A stretch of DNA of 59,043 nt from Lentilactobacillus diolivorans DSM 14421 (GCF_001434255.1 NZ_AZEY01000105.1:1-59043); one strand, 5' to 3'; counted from the stretch's first letter, positions 17,143 through 26,284 are shown. Notes: generated from the letters alone by a model not told the origin. Made by a program: numbers and translations.

Positions 17143-17994
17143 TTAATTTACTTTGGTTTCAATCGTCCCTAATCCATCAATATTGCTGGCAAAGACATCA
17201 CCAGACTTTAGGAAAACCTGTGGATCTCTGCCAACTCCGGTCCCACTAGGGGTGCCAGTAAAAATCAGGTCGCCGGAATAGAGTTCGATTACACCGGAAA
17301 TATAGGAAATTAATGTCTGGATATCAAAAATCATTTGGCCAACAGTAGCTTGTTGCATGATTTCACCGTTAACTTTAGTGGTGACTTTCTTTGAAATAAT
17401 GTCATCGGTATCGGCGATTGTTGTAATATATGGGCCAACCGGTGAGTAATTCCGAAATGACTTTCCGAGATCGAATTGGGTGCTGGGACCATCAATTGAC
17501 TGCATCGTCCGGTCGGAAATGTCCTGACCAACCATGTAACCGGCAATGGCATCTTCCGCGTCTTCACGGCTAATGTTTCGGCCGCCACGACCAATGACAA
17601 TGATTAGTTCCGATTCCCAATCTACGGTATCACTACTTAAATGAATGGTGTTAAATGGGCCGGCCAATGAACTGACAAACTTGTTGAAAACATTGGGGCG
17701 CTTGGGCTTTGGCGTATCCATTTCTTTCATATGATCGAGATAATTGAAGCCGATCGCCGGTAATTGGCGTGGATGTTGGACGGGTTGCTCGAATTTGTTG
17801 GCATCAAGCAACTCAGCGCGATCGTCATTAATAATTTTTTCGTCAGAAATATCGATCAAAACTTTTGAAAGAAACGACTGCCAATCATGTAAAATATCGT
17901 CGATTGAGTCATAGCCAGTGATTGCAACCCCCCAAAGCTGATCGTTTTGGGCCGCCACAAACGTTGGCTTTTTGTTGTACATTGCTAATTTCAT
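17143..17994 (-). CDS. Fumarylacetoacetate hydrolase-family protein
   Basis: 283 residues of the FAH fold, metal-dependent enzymes that cleave or isomerise beta-diketo or hydroxy-dienoate acids. A short N-terminal domain precedes the catalytic part with PAIGFNYLDHMKEM, VDWESELIIVIGRGGRNISREDAEDAIAGYMVGQDISDR (Glu-x-Glu and Asp metal ligands) and GDLIFTGTPSGTGVGRDP. Ribosome site AGGAGGG. No aromatic-degradation genes are nearby, so the physiological substrate is unknown; oxaloacetate decarboxylase/tautomerase-like activity is one family possibility. Monocistronic. Confidence 0.85.
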   Translation of the reverse strand: MKLAMYNKKPTFVAAQNDQLWGVAITGYDSIDDILHDWQSFLSKVLIDISDEKIINDDRAELLDANKFEQPVQHPRQLPAIGFNYLDHMKEMDTPKPKRPNVFNKFVSSLAGPFNTIHLSSDTVDWESELIIVIGRGGRNISREDAEDAIAGYMVGQDISDRTMQSIDGPSTQFDLGKSFRNYSPVGPYITTIADTDDIISKKVTTKVNGEIMQQATVGQMIFDIQTLISYISGVIELYSGDLIFTGTPSGTGVGRDPQVFLKSGDVFASNIDGLGTIETKVN

Positions 17995-18079
17995 TTCAAA
18001 CCCTCCTGGCTTAATTCAATTAACGAACAGCGATATTAGTATACACCCAAATGATAAGATTGTACTAATATCACTGTTA

Positions 18080-20437
18080 TCAATTGCCATTTTTCCAAAA
18101 GTTGTTCAATTCCTTTTTTAGTTGCGTCTGATTATTCGAAACTTCGATGTTGGTCCAATGTTTTGGAAAAATTTGACGGTATCGGGTTTGATTAAATCGT
18201 TGATCCATTAATACAATCACGCCTTTGTCCTCGTCAGTGCGAATGACCCGGCCGGCAGCCTGACTGACGTTGTTGAACCCGGGGAGTTGGTAAGCGTATG
18301 AAAAGCCTTGACCGTTTAGTTGGTCAAAGTAGTCGCGAATTAAATCGGATTCTTTGTTCATCCCGGGTAGACCGACGCTGACAATACCCACGCCAATTAA
18401 TTGATCGTTTTTTAAATCAATGCCTTCTGAAAAGATACCGCCCAGTAACGCAAAGCCGACCTTGGTTTGTTGGGGATCTGTTCGGAATTCGTTCAAGAAA
18501 TCAATTCTGGCCGTATTATCCATTTCGGCTTGTTGTGATAGGATTTGGACATCGGGATGTTGTTGGCCAAATTGGTCTCGGACCATTGTCAAATAGGCCA
18601 TTGATGGAAAGAAGATCATGTAATGGCCGGCCTTCTGGGAAATGAGGGTTAAAATGGTGTCACAAATTGGTTTGATGCTATTGTTGCGATTGGCATAAAG
18701 CGTATTAATATTGTTGGCAATGATTACCTGACAATTCTGTTTGGGGAAAGAAGAAGCTGAAATCATACACAAGCTATCGGGTTCGTTGCCTAATACCCGT
18801 TGGTAGTAAGCAATCGGACTCAAGGTTGCTGAAAATAGAATGGCGGCGCGGCCTAAATTTAAACTCGCTTGGATTTGCTTGCTGGGATCCATACAGAATT
18901 GGCGAAAAATAATGGTGTGGTCGTCGATAATAATTCGGGTGCGGTAGGTGTCATCGTAAAATTGGCTGATGAGATAGTAACTCCGACATTGCAAATAGTA
19001 GTCGACAACGGCATCAACCGTCTCACTGGGTTTCTGGGTGGCTAACCATTCATGGATAACTTCAATGAGGTCACCTAACGTATTGTTGAAATTATCCAGC
19101 GGCGCCAACTGGGCAATTTGCTGATCATCAGTTGTCGCTGCTGGTTTGCTGTATCGTCTAAAAGATCGTTTCAGCGATTGTAAGCTTTTGATGACTTTGC
19201 TATTTGCCGCCTTCTTCTTTGCCAATTGCGAAACAAGCGGATCAATGGGACTCGCAGTTAGAGTTGCCGAATACATTTCCCGGGAGCGCTGCACCAGATT
19301 ATGAACTTCATCAACAAGAAAGCAGTTTTGTTTATCGGGAACTGAGAAAAACCGTTGCAGGTGAACTTGCGGGTCAAATAAATAATTATAATCGCAAATA
19401 ATCACGTCACAAAATAAGCTGACATCTAATGAAAATTCGAACGGGTCAACTTGGTGTTTTTGGGCATATTTTTGAATATGTGGTTTGGTGATTTGATCCT
19501 CGTTTTGAATAATATCCTTAATGGCTGGTCGAATTCGATCGTAGTAGCCGACCATATATGGATTCTCTTCGGGGGCAAGATCACGTTCCTGATCAAAGAT
19601 GATTTTATCTTTGGCTGTCAGGGTGATGCTTTTAATGGTCAATCCTTTATCCGCCATAATCCCAATTGTATTCTCAGCAACGTGGCGGGTCGATTGTTTG
19701 GCAGTAAAATAAAAGATCCGATTGATTAAAGCTTCACCCATTGATTTGATTGCCGGAAAGAGGGTTGAAATGGTTTTGCCAGTCCCGGTTGGCGCTTCCA
19801 CAAATAGATGTTTTTCGAGCGCAATCGTTTTGTAGACATTGGCAGCAAGTTGATGCTGGCCGGCCCGATAGTTGCTGAACGGAAATTTGAGGTGCCGGGC
19901 TGATTTAATCCGTCGCTCATCCAGTTCGTGGCGCAGCTTGATCCACTCTTGGTATTCTTTGATCAATGCGTCAAAAAATTTAGTTGCTTCGGTTAAGTCA
20001 ATCGGTTGCTTCCGGATTGTAATTTGTTCGTCGGGGGTCTGGACATAGGTAAGCTGCATATCAATCGTGTCAATGCTTTTGTCTTGCATATAGATATATG
20101 AATAAACCTTAACCTGAGCCCAGTATAGCTTTAGCGTTGATTCTGGAAGGGTGTCAAAGGCTAAGTCGGACGTTTTGATTTCTTCAATTAGGACTTTGTC
20201 ATTGCCAAGATCGATTCCATCCGCCCGGCCACTGATGACATAGCTATCATTGAGATAGTCAAACGATGTTTTCAAGGCGACTTCCGATTGATAGGTTTCA
20301 GGACGATGATGTTGTAGCTTTCGGTGAATCCGACTACCTTTGCGGGCGGTGTTTTCACTGCTGGTGGCGGGACTAAGATCGCCACTGCGACGTAAAAATT
20401 CGACTAATTCCCGGATCCCAATTTGATGTTCTGCCAT
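18080..20437 (-). CDS. PD-(D/E)XK nuclease-like domain fused to a DinG/XPD-class helicase
   Basis: About 785 residues. The first about 160 contain GRADGID followed by KVLIEEIKTS, spaced as in PD-(D/E)XK nucleases of the RecB/Cas4 type. The rest is a superfamily 2 Rad3/XPD-like helicase with Walker A in EAPTGTGKTISTLFPA, DEVHNL as motif II, LFSATLSP, LLGGIFSEGIDL and the final QAAGRVIRT. I see no clear four-cysteine iron-sulphur cluster. It probably takes part in DNA repair or unwinding of replication conflicts. Start at ATG 20437 (GGGAGGGTG); the frame is open to 20470. Convergent or divergent neighbours are unrelated. Confidence 0.85.
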   Translation of the reverse strand: MAEHQIGIRELVEFLRRSGDLSPATSSENTARKGSRIHRKLQHHRPETYQSEVALKTSFDYLNDSYVISGRADGIDLGNDKVLIEEIKTSDLAFDTLPESTLKLYWAQVKVYSYIYMQDKSIDTIDMQLTYVQTPDEQITIRKQPIDLTEATKFFDALIKEYQEWIKLRHELDERRIKSARHLKFPFSNYRAGQHQLAANVYKTIALEKHLFVEAPTGTGKTISTLFPAIKSMGEALINRIFYFTAKQSTRHVAENTIGIMADKGLTIKSITLTAKDKIIFDQERDLAPEENPYMVGYYDRIRPAIKDIIQNEDQITKPHIQKYAQKHQVDPFEFSLDVSLFCDVIICDYNYLFDPQVHLQRFFSVPDKQNCFLVDEVHNLVQRSREMYSATLTASPIDPLVSQLAKKKAANSKVIKSLQSLKRSFRRYSKPAATTDDQQIAQLAPLDNFNNTLGDLIEVIHEWLATQKPSETVDAVVDYYLQCRSYYLISQFYDDTYRTRIIIDDHTIIFRQFCMDPSKQIQASLNLGRAAILFSATLSPIAYYQRVLGNEPDSLCMISASSFPKQNCQVIIANNINTLYANRNNSIKPICDTILTLISQKAGHYMIFFPSMAYLTMVRDQFGQQHPDVQILSQQAEMDNTARIDFLNEFRTDPQQTKVGFALLGGIFSEGIDLKNDQLIGVGIVSVGLPGMNKESDLIRDYFDQLNGQGFSYAYQLPGFNNVSQAAGRVIRTDEDKGVIVLMDQRFNQTRYRQIFPKHWTNIEVSNNQTQLKKELNNFWKNGN

Positions 20438-20586
20438 TTTTAACACCCTCCCCGCATTCAAAATTTGCACGCTTTACATTATACCGAATTTTTGAATGAT
20501 CCGTTACCCGGTTGAAGTTGTACTTTCAGAAATCGGCGTATACAATTAAAACATTAATAAGTCGAAATAAAGATGGGATGGTTAAC

Positions 20587-21180
20587 ATGCAGCCACATTT
20601 TGGTCAGATTGTTGCGGCAAAGCACGATCACTATTTTGCGTTGGGACGGGTAGTGACCAATAATCCGCAATTGATTTTGGATAACGTCAATTATATTGGC
20701 AAGAAAAATTTTGTGATTCATATTAAATTTGGTGCCGGCATTACCCGAGAAGCCCAGCTATTGGTTCGAGTGCCGGAGAGCCAATTACCGGACTATTTGG
20801 ATAAAACAAACCTGAAAACGTTTGGTCAGGCCATTGAAAATAATGATTTGATGTTATTAAACACTGATTCTGAGCAGTTTGAGAAGTTTCGAGTAAAGGC
20901 CGAACTGGAAATTGAGGATCCCAAGGATGAAAAGATTGCCTATGTTGCCAGTTTACGGGAAAATACGATTCAGTTGGTTACGGATTATTTGGAACAGTTG
21001 CAAGCCAAAATCGATAAGTTATCGCAGCGTAAGGCGAATCACTATTTTTCCAGCAAGACTCATTATGAGGACGTGAAGGATTTCTTGTTATCGGTGACAC
21101 CATACATGGATCTGAGGTTAAAGGAAAGTCAGGCACGCCAAGACGAGTGGCGGCCAAAGTTACGATTGGGAGGACAATAA
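20587..21180 (+). CDS. Unknown protein, first of a two-gene unit
   Basis: About 197 residues, soluble, beginning MQPHFGQIVAAKHDHYFALGRVVTNNPQLILDNVNYIGKKNFVIHIKFGAGI. The first about 90 residues look beta-rich and the C-terminal half is helical (LRENTIQLVTDYLEQLQAKIDKLSQRK, probably coiled coil). Start at ATG 20587 after GATGGGATGG; an upstream ATG three codons earlier is possible. It lies divergent from the helicase and 2 bp before a small gene, forming an operon. I do not recognise the family. Confidence 0.6.
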   Translation: MQPHFGQIVAAKHDHYFALGRVVTNNPQLILDNVNYIGKKNFVIHIKFGAGITREAQLLVRVPESQLPDYLDKTNLKTFGQAIENNDLMLLNTDSEQFEKFRVKAELEIEDPKDEKIAYVASLRENTIQLVTDYLEQLQAKIDKLSQRKANHYFSSKTHYEDVKDFLLSVTPYMDLRLKESQARQDEWRPKLRLGGQ

Positions 21181-21182
21181 AA

Positions 21183-21407
21183 ATGTTGAATGAAGCGAAG
21201 TTACAAGCAATTGTGGCAACTTTTGCCAAATACAATATTGAGGTCAAGACCGAGGAGATGCGAATAACGGCAATTAATGGCAACAAGGTGGATTTCGATG
21301 CCAAAACCTATATGCAGGATCAATTGATTGGCCTGATTTGTAAGGTGTTGGAAACGCAGGTGGTGCATGAGGTGTGGATGAGGGAGAGTGCAAAACCGAG
21401 CGCTTAG
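21183..21407 (+). CDS. Small unknown protein with repeat-derived C terminus
   Basis: 74 residues from ATG 21183, with GGGAGGAC seven bases upstream, two bases after the previous stop. The body MLNEAKLQAIVATFAKYNIEVKTEEMRITAING...LICKVLETQVVHEVWM is mixed alpha/beta. The last residues, about RESAKPSA, are read from hairpin element B, whose left arm starts at 21386 while the stop lies at 21405-21407. The ancestral stop codon was therefore probably lost or overwritten by the repeat. Function unknown. Confidence 0.6.
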   Translation: MLNEAKLQAIVATFAKYNIEVKTEEMRITAINGNKVDFDAKTYMQDQLIGLICKVLETQVVHEVWMRESAKPSA

Positions 21408-21660
21408 CTTCCAGAATATAAGGCACTTAAACCCAGATTCCTGTTTTGAATCTGGGTTTAAGTGCCTTATATGGCCGGAAGCTGCTCGGCTTTTGCACGT
21501 TTTAGATAAATGAGATTGGTGATTCGCGGTTAAAAATCAGCCCAGCCGGAACTTTATATTCTGGAAGCTGCTCGGCTTTTGCACGTTTTGACCAAATAGC
21601 AAGGCCATTCGCAGTTAAAAACCAGCCCAGACAGGACCTTACATTTTGGAAATTGTAGTT
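21386..21660 (+). repeat. Hairpin-repeat array B
   Basis: Complete hairpin at 21388-21498. Its core is essentially the same as array A (CACTTAAACCCAGATTC / GAATCTGGGTTTAAGTG). It is followed by one decayed right-arm unit (GAAGCTGCTCGGCTTTTGCAC at about 21566-21586) and a still weaker remnant near 21636-21650. It overlaps the 3' end of the small gene. Confidence 0.9.
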
Positions 21661-21691
21661 CATTTGAAACTCGAGAGCTAGTTATAAAGAA

Positions 21692-21878
21692 TACCGGGGC
21701 TGGGACAAAAGTAATTTTGTCCCAGCCCCTTTTGAGTAATCACGATTATTACCGAGTGAAAACGTGCGCCAAAAGGCAACTTCCTGCCACGTAACCGAAT
21801 TATCCAAACATTCAAGCCCGGAATATTCGGATAATCCGATTACGCTCTGGAAGTTAACCGCCTTTCGTCCCACTCTCG
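21692..21878 (-). repeat. Hairpin-repeat element I with companion terminator
   Basis: Minus-strand element: large hairpin about 21763-21875 with core CCGAATTATCC / GGATAATCCGA flanking a loop. Then comes the tail CGGTAATAATCGTGATTAC, then a companion stem GGGGCTGGGACAAAA / TTTTGTCCCAGCCCC (21696-21729), 15 perfect pairs with a GTAA loop and TTTT. It lies downstream of dapF in the same orientation and can end that transcript. Confidence 0.85.
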
Positions 21879-21937
21879 TATTTTTCAATATCGTACTAAT
21901 TTAACCCTTAACGAAGGGGCTGTTCTTTCAAAGCGAC

Positions 21938-22927
21938 CTATACATTCTGATTCTGCAGTCCCTTAACAAAATCCAGATAGGCGGCTTGTTCGCCAGTGTC
22001 GCTAATTTGTGCGTGACTTAAATCGTTATCGTGTAAGTCGGCTTCTGGGAGATCAACTTTATGAGTGAAAGTGGCATTGCCAATTAAATCAATCTGGTAT
22101 GTCCCGTCGTTATCGTGAACCCGGGTTTTGACCATCCCGCCAGGATTATAGGCTGAGATAGTTTGCTCAAAATCGGCCATTTGAGGATGATTTAAGCAAA
22201 AGGCAAGACTAGTAGCAGACATCCCAGTACCGCAGGCATTGGTAAAGCCAACCCCCCGTTCAAAGGTCCGGACAAACAAGCTGTTCTTGTCTAAAATCTG
22301 AGCAAAACTAACGTTAACACCATCTGTAAAGTAATCGTTAGGACGATTAAGCATAGTTCCCAAGTTGCCCAACGTGTCTGACCGCATCACATCATCAGTC
22401 ACAAAGCTGATTAAATGGGGATTGGGTACCGCGATGGCAGTGAACCTCAGTCCCTTTGCAAATTGGGGAACTTCTTGATCAATTAAAGTATCGGTTCCTA
22501 AGTTTTGAAATGGTAGGGATTCTTTGTTAAACGTGACTGGTGAAATTTCAACGCTAAAGGTCGGGACGTTTGGTGCTAATTCAGTTTCCCGGTGGACATC
22601 TAAATCACTGTCTTGGGTCTGAACCTTAAAGGCATCTTGGTGGTACTTATCTGACAAGTAACGGGAGACCGTTCGTAGACCATTGCCACACATGGAAGCA
22701 ATGCTGCCATCCGTATTAATAACTTGCATACTGCCAAGAACGTCGGGATGGTCCGAACTATCGATGACCAATAAACCGTCAGCCCCGTCTAATAGGCCAC
22801 TTTGGGGATCAGTAATATGTTTGGCCAGTTCGACCAGTTCGTCTTGACTCAACTGATTGGCTAATTCAGTTTGATCGAGAATAAAGAACTTATTTTGTGA
22901 GCCATGAACTTTCAATAATTGAACCAT
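21938..22927 (-). CDS. dapF: Diaminopimelate epimerase
   Basis: Converts LL-diaminopimelate to meso-diaminopimelate, the form used in peptidoglycan and as lysine precursor. 329 residues, longer than the usual about 275, with extra C-terminal sequence after about residue 300. The two catalytic cysteines are Cys80 in ASMCGNGLRT and Cys232 in NACGTGMSA, and ERG is at 223-225. Second gene of a leftward lysC-dapF unit, separated from lysC by a partial hairpin repeat. Ribosome site TTGGAGGAA. Confidence 0.95.
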   Translation of the reverse strand: MVQLLKVHGSQNKFFILDQTELANQLSQDELVELAKHITDPQSGLLDGADGLLVIDSSDHPDVLGSMQVINTDGSIASMCGNGLRTVSRYLSDKYHQDAFKVQTQDSDLDVHRETELAPNVPTFSVEISPVTFNKESLPFQNLGTDTLIDQEVPQFAKGLRFTAIAVPNPHLISFVTDDVMRSDTLGNLGTMLNRPNDYFTDGVNVSFAQILDKNSLFVRTFERGVGFTNACGTGMSATSLAFCLNHPQMADFEQTISAYNPGGMVKTRVHDNDGTYQIDLIGNATFTHKVDLPEADLHDNDLSHAQISDTGEQAAYLDFVKGLQNQNV

Positions 22928-22954
22928 ATCGCTATTCCTCCAAGTTTTTAAATT

Positions 22955-23050
22955 GAGAGACTGGGATAATAAAATATCCAGTCCTGTTTTGTGTCATTAC
23001 GACTATTACTGAGTGAAAATGCGGTCCAAACGCAGCTTCCGGCCCGCTCT
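22955..23050 (-). repeat. Partial hairpin-repeat element L
   Basis: Minus-strand right-arm fragment only: GGCCGGAAGCTGCG..., then tail CACTCAGTAATAGTCGTAATGACAC, then companion hairpin GACTGGATA / TATCCCAGTC (about 22957-22985). It fills the lysC-dapF gap and may reduce read-through into dapF. Confidence 0.75.
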
Positions 23051-23051
23051 G

Positions 23052-24452
23052 TTATTCCGAGTATACCGCATTCTTCGAAGGAGTCACCGATTGACTGCTC
23101 GCTTGTGAAAAGAAGTGTTGATAAATCCTTCGAACAGCTTCGTCAGCATCGGATTCACGTGTGCCCAGCATAATTGAAATCCGAGAAGCCCCTTGATTAA
23201 TCATATGAACAGCGATGTCGTGTTCGGCAAGTGGTCGGATGATATTTTCAATCGTACCAACCCGTGCCCGCATTCCTTCGCCTACTACCATGATAATGGC
23301 GTAGTCATCAATCCATTCCAGTGTATCAGGTTTGACGGTTGCTTTGATGTCTGCACACATCTTATGGATGGTTTCATTATCTAGTTGATTTCGATCAAAA
23401 ATGATGGTGAGGTCATCAATCCCAGAGGGCATATGCTCGTAAGAAACCCCATATTTGTATAAAATCTTGAGAATCTTTAAAGTGAAACCAACTTCCTTAT
23501 TCAGCAGATAACGATGCAGATAAAGGGCAGCGAAGCGATTTGATCCGGTAATTCCGGTAACTGATTTAGTTGGTTTAAATGAGTTTTCCGGAACAATCAG
23601 CGTCCCAGGCAAGTCAGGATTATTCGTATTCTTAACGTTAATGGGAACCTGACCTTGGATCGCCGGAATGATGGCTTCATCATTAAAAACTGAAAAGCCT
23701 GCATATGATAATTCACGCATCTCACGAAAAGTCATTTTGGCAATTGGGGCAGGGTTCTTAACGACTTTGGGATTGGCAGCGAAGATTGCGTCAACGTCGG
23801 TAAAATTCTCGTAGAGTGATGCGTGAAGTCCGCGAGCCAAAATTGAACCGGTAATATCGGAACCACCACGGGCAAAGGTAGCGATGTTGCCATCAGCGGT
23901 GAAACCAAAGAAACCTGGGAAAACTAATTTTTCGTCACCATACGACAGATGTTGGAGATGATCATACGTTTCTTCCAGCACTGATGCCGAATTGGGATCG
24001 TCGCTCAATAAAATACCGGCTTCACTGGGATCAACGAAGCGGGCTTTAGTTCCTAAACGATTAAGACAGGCCGCAAATAGTTCGGCATTTAATCGTTCAC
24101 CATGAGCTTTGAAAGCAGCCATTAAATAGTCGTTATTTGGATAGGATCGGGTGGGTAACGCCTTAAGTTTGCGATAGATGTCAGTTAAGACATCGTCAGG
24201 CACATTAAAACCATGTCCGATTTCCTGGTAACGATCAAATATTTGATCGGCATAGTTGTTGTCCTGGTCATTCAAAGTGGCATTGGCGTATTTGATCAGC
24301 AAATCAGTTACTTTGATGTCGCCAGTAAATCGTTTGCCGGGTGCAGAGGTGACAACGACCTTGCGTTGTGAATCTGCTTGAACAATGTGAATGACTTTTT
24401 CAACGTGGGCTGCGTCTGCTAATGAACTACCCCCAAATTTTACGACTTTCAT
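23052..24452 (-). CDS. lysC: Aspartate kinase
   Basis: Phosphorylates aspartate, the entry step to lysine/DAP, threonine and methionine. 466 residues, monofunctional, class with a single full-length chain: MKVVKFGGSSLADAAHV at the start, FARGGSDITGSILARGL, and two C-terminal ACT-type regulatory modules (about 310-450, e.g. ITIIFDRNQLDNETIHKM, IMVVGEGMRARVGTIENI). Feedback by lysine or other end products is expected from the ACT domains. Start ATG 24452 after GGGAGAGA. Transcribed away from lysA; its own promoter lies at 24517-24544 with no visible riboswitch. Confidence 0.95.
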   Translation of the reverse strand: MKVVKFGGSSLADAAHVEKVIHIVQADSQRKVVVTSAPGKRFTGDIKVTDLLIKYANATLNDQDNNYADQIFDRYQEIGHGFNVPDDVLTDIYRKLKALPTRSYPNNDYLMAAFKAHGERLNAELFAACLNRLGTKARFVDPSEAGILLSDDPNSASVLEETYDHLQHLSYGDEKLVFPGFFGFTADGNIATFARGGSDITGSILARGLHASLYENFTDVDAIFAANPKVVKNPAPIAKMTFREMRELSYAGFSVFNDEAIIPAIQGQVPINVKNTNNPDLPGTLIVPENSFKPTKSVTGITGSNRFAALYLHRYLLNKEVGFTLKILKILYKYGVSYEHMPSGIDDLTIIFDRNQLDNETIHKMCADIKATVKPDTLEWIDDYAIIMVVGEGMRARVGTIENIIRPLAEHDIAVHMINQGASRISIMLGTRESDADEAVRRIYQHFFSQASSQSVTPSKNAVYSE

Positions 24453-24516
24453 TTTATCAATTCTCTCCCTGGGTCTTCCCATTAATTTAAAATTCAGTTA
24501 GATTTCGTTAAGTCGA

Positions 24517-24544
24517 ATTTTAGCATCTTTGTGATTTTTTTCAA
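24517..24544 (-). promoter_or_regulatory. Promoter of lysC-dapF
   Basis: Minus strand TTGAAA (24539-24544), 16-base spacer, TAAAAT (24517-24522). The leader to lysC is only about 60 nt, too short for a lysine riboswitch. Confidence 0.6.
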
Positions 24545-24627
24545 CACCAAATATTTTCTTGCGGCTGGCAACATCACATCAGACGGGCTCATTAGCAATT
24601 CACTCCCATGCTCATGGCAATCAAAGG

Positions 24628-24656
24628 TTGACTATTTATGAGAGACATTATAGAAT
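24628..24656 (+). promoter_or_regulatory. Promoter of the lysA operon
   Basis: TTGACT (24628-24633), 17-base spacer, TAGAAT (24651-24656), directly upstream of the lysine riboswitch. Confidence 0.6.
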
Positions 24657-24669
24657 GATGTCAATTAAA

Positions 24670-24840
24670 TCATTAGAGGTTGCAACCAACATCAGTAACC
24701 AGTGGAGTTCCTACTTGAACTTTGAAGCTGGCAAAAGGGGCGGTTGCCGAAGCACCAAGTGAAGTAGGGCTTGGCGCGCTGGGACTTGGCTTAATAGGCT
24801 TTGGACTGTCGCAGCTAACATGTCGGCTGCGGGGCGCTAA
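24670..24840 (+). promoter_or_regulatory. Lysine riboswitch (L-box)
   Basis: Conserved aptamer blocks appear in order: TTAGAGGTTGCAACC, CAGTAACCAGTGGAG, GGGGCGGTTGCCGAAGC, GCGCTGGGACTTGGC and GGACTGTCGCAGC. The five-helix layout fits the L-box. A terminator follows at 24881-24932, so lysine binding should shut off the DAP/lysine operon. A spurious ORF runs through this region. Confidence 0.92.
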
Positions 24841-24880
24841 CGACAATTGATAAAGAATATCAGTTCAATAAAAATTCTGA

Positions 24881-24932
24881 AATCTCTTTGTTTAGTGCGA
24901 GCATCTTCGGCTGAACAAAGAGATTTTTTTAT
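24881..24932 (+). terminator. Riboswitch-controlled terminator
   Basis: Stem AATCTCTTTGTTTAG... / ...CTGAACAAAGAGATT followed by a seven-T run, ending 36 nt before lysA. Confidence 0.88.
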
Positions 24933-24967
24933 ACAAAATAAACGGCAACACCTTTGGAGGAAGAATA

Positions 24968-26284
24968 ATGAGTAATCAGATTGACCAACTAACAACGAAT
25001 CAAGCGGGACATTTAGAGATCGGTGGCTGTGACACTTTGGATTTAGCAAAGGAATACGGCACTCCGCTGGTTGTCTACGATGTTAAATCGATTCGCGATC
25101 AAATCCATCACTTTCAAAAGGTGTTTGAAGATAACGATGTTGATTATGCCGTCAGCTATGCCAGCAAAGCTTTTGCCTGCATCGCCATGTTTCAACTAAT
25201 TAATCAGGAACACGGCCACATTGATGTTGTGTCTGGTGGAGAGCTCTACACGGCAATCCAAGCCGGTTTTCCAATGGACCACGTTAGTTTTCACGGTAAT
25301 AATAAATCTCGTGAAGAGTTGGAAATGGCAGTTGATCATCAAATTGGTGTCATCATGTTGGATAACTTTCATGAAATTGACCTTCTTAAGCAAGTATTGG
25401 AAGAGCGTAACAGCCATATTAATGTGATGCTGCGGGTGACTCCGGGAGTTTCTGCCCATACCCATGAATATGATCAGACCGGTCAGGTTGACAGCAAATT
25501 TGGTTTTGACCTCAAAAGTGGTCAAGCTCGCCAAGCATTGGATCAAGTTTTGGCCGATCCAAGGATGACGATGTTGGGAATTCACGCTCACATCGGATCA
25601 CAAATCTTTGAAGTCAAAGGATTTGAGATGGCGGCTACAACGCTGGTTGATACTCTGGGGGATTGGCACGAAGAAATCGGTTATACGGCGAAGGTCGTGA
25701 ACGTTGGCGGTGGCTTTGGAATTCGTTATACGCAAGCGGATGATCCGATTGCTCCGGAAATGTTTGTTGACGCGATCGTTAAGGCCATCAAAAAGCGGAC
25801 CCATGAGTTGGGATTACCAATGCCGGCCGTTTGGATCGAACCGGGTCGCTCAATTGCCGGTCCGGCAGGCTACAACTTGTATACCGTCGGCAGCCGCAAA
25901 GATGTTCCTGGAATTAGATCTTACGTTACTGTTGATGGTGGAATGGGTGATAATATTCGACCGGCATTGTACCAGGCGAAATATGAAGCAGTTTTAGCCA
26001 AGAATCCTAAAGCTCCCATTAAAGAAACGGTTCGGGTTGCCGGTAAATATTGTGAATCCGGCGATATTTTAATTCAAAAGCAGGATCTGCCCGCAACTCA
26101 ACCGGGTGATGTACTGGCAATGTTAGCCACCGGCGCGTACGGCTACGCAATGGCCTCTAATTACAATCGTAATCCGCGGCCAGCCGTTGTGTTTGTCGAA
26201 AATGGGCATTCACAAGTCGCAATTAAACGTGAAAGTTTTGAAGATTTGGTTCATTTAGACGAACCGTTTAATTTATCAGATTAA
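24968..26284 (+). CDS. lysA: Diaminopimelate decarboxylase
   Basis: PLP enzyme that decarboxylates meso-diaminopimelate to L-lysine, the last step of lysine synthesis. 438 residues, alanine-racemase-like barrel followed by a beta domain. The PLP lysine is Lys67 in SYASKAFAC. Other landmarks are HIDVVSGGELYTA, HIGSQIF, NVGGGFGI, EPGRSIAGPAG, CESGD and GAYGYAMASNYN. First gene behind the L-box; ribosome site TTTGGAGGAAG. Placing the pathway's final enzyme first makes it the gene nearest the lysine-sensing switch. Confidence 0.96.
   Translation: MSNQIDQLTTNQAGHLEIGGCDTLDLAKEYGTPLVVYDVKSIRDQIHHFQKVFEDNDVDYAVSYASKAFACIAMFQLINQEHGHIDVVSGGELYTAIQAGFPMDHVSFHGNNKSREELEMAVDHQIGVIMLDNFHEIDLLKQVLEERNSHINVMLRVTPGVSAHTHEYDQTGQVDSKFGFDLKSGQARQALDQVLADPRMTMLGIHAHIGSQIFEVKGFEMAATTLVDTLGDWHEEIGYTAKVVNVGGGFGIRYTQADDPIAPEMFVDAIVKAIKKRTHELGLPMPAVWIEPGRSIAGPAGYNLYTVGSRKDVPGIRSYVTVDGGMGDNIRPALYQAKYEAVLAKNPKAPIKETVRVAGKYCESGDILIQKQDLPATQPGDVLAMLATGAYGYAMASNYNRNPRPAVVFVENGHSQVAIKRESFEDLVHLDEPFNLSD

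Noticed and set aside
21682-21888. Minus-strand ORF of 68 codons near dapF
   Set aside because: It is fully contained in element I and its companion hairpin.
24559-24762. Plus-strand ORF of 67 codons upstream of lysA
   Set aside because: It lies in the lysine riboswitch; conserved aptamer blocks explain the sequence.
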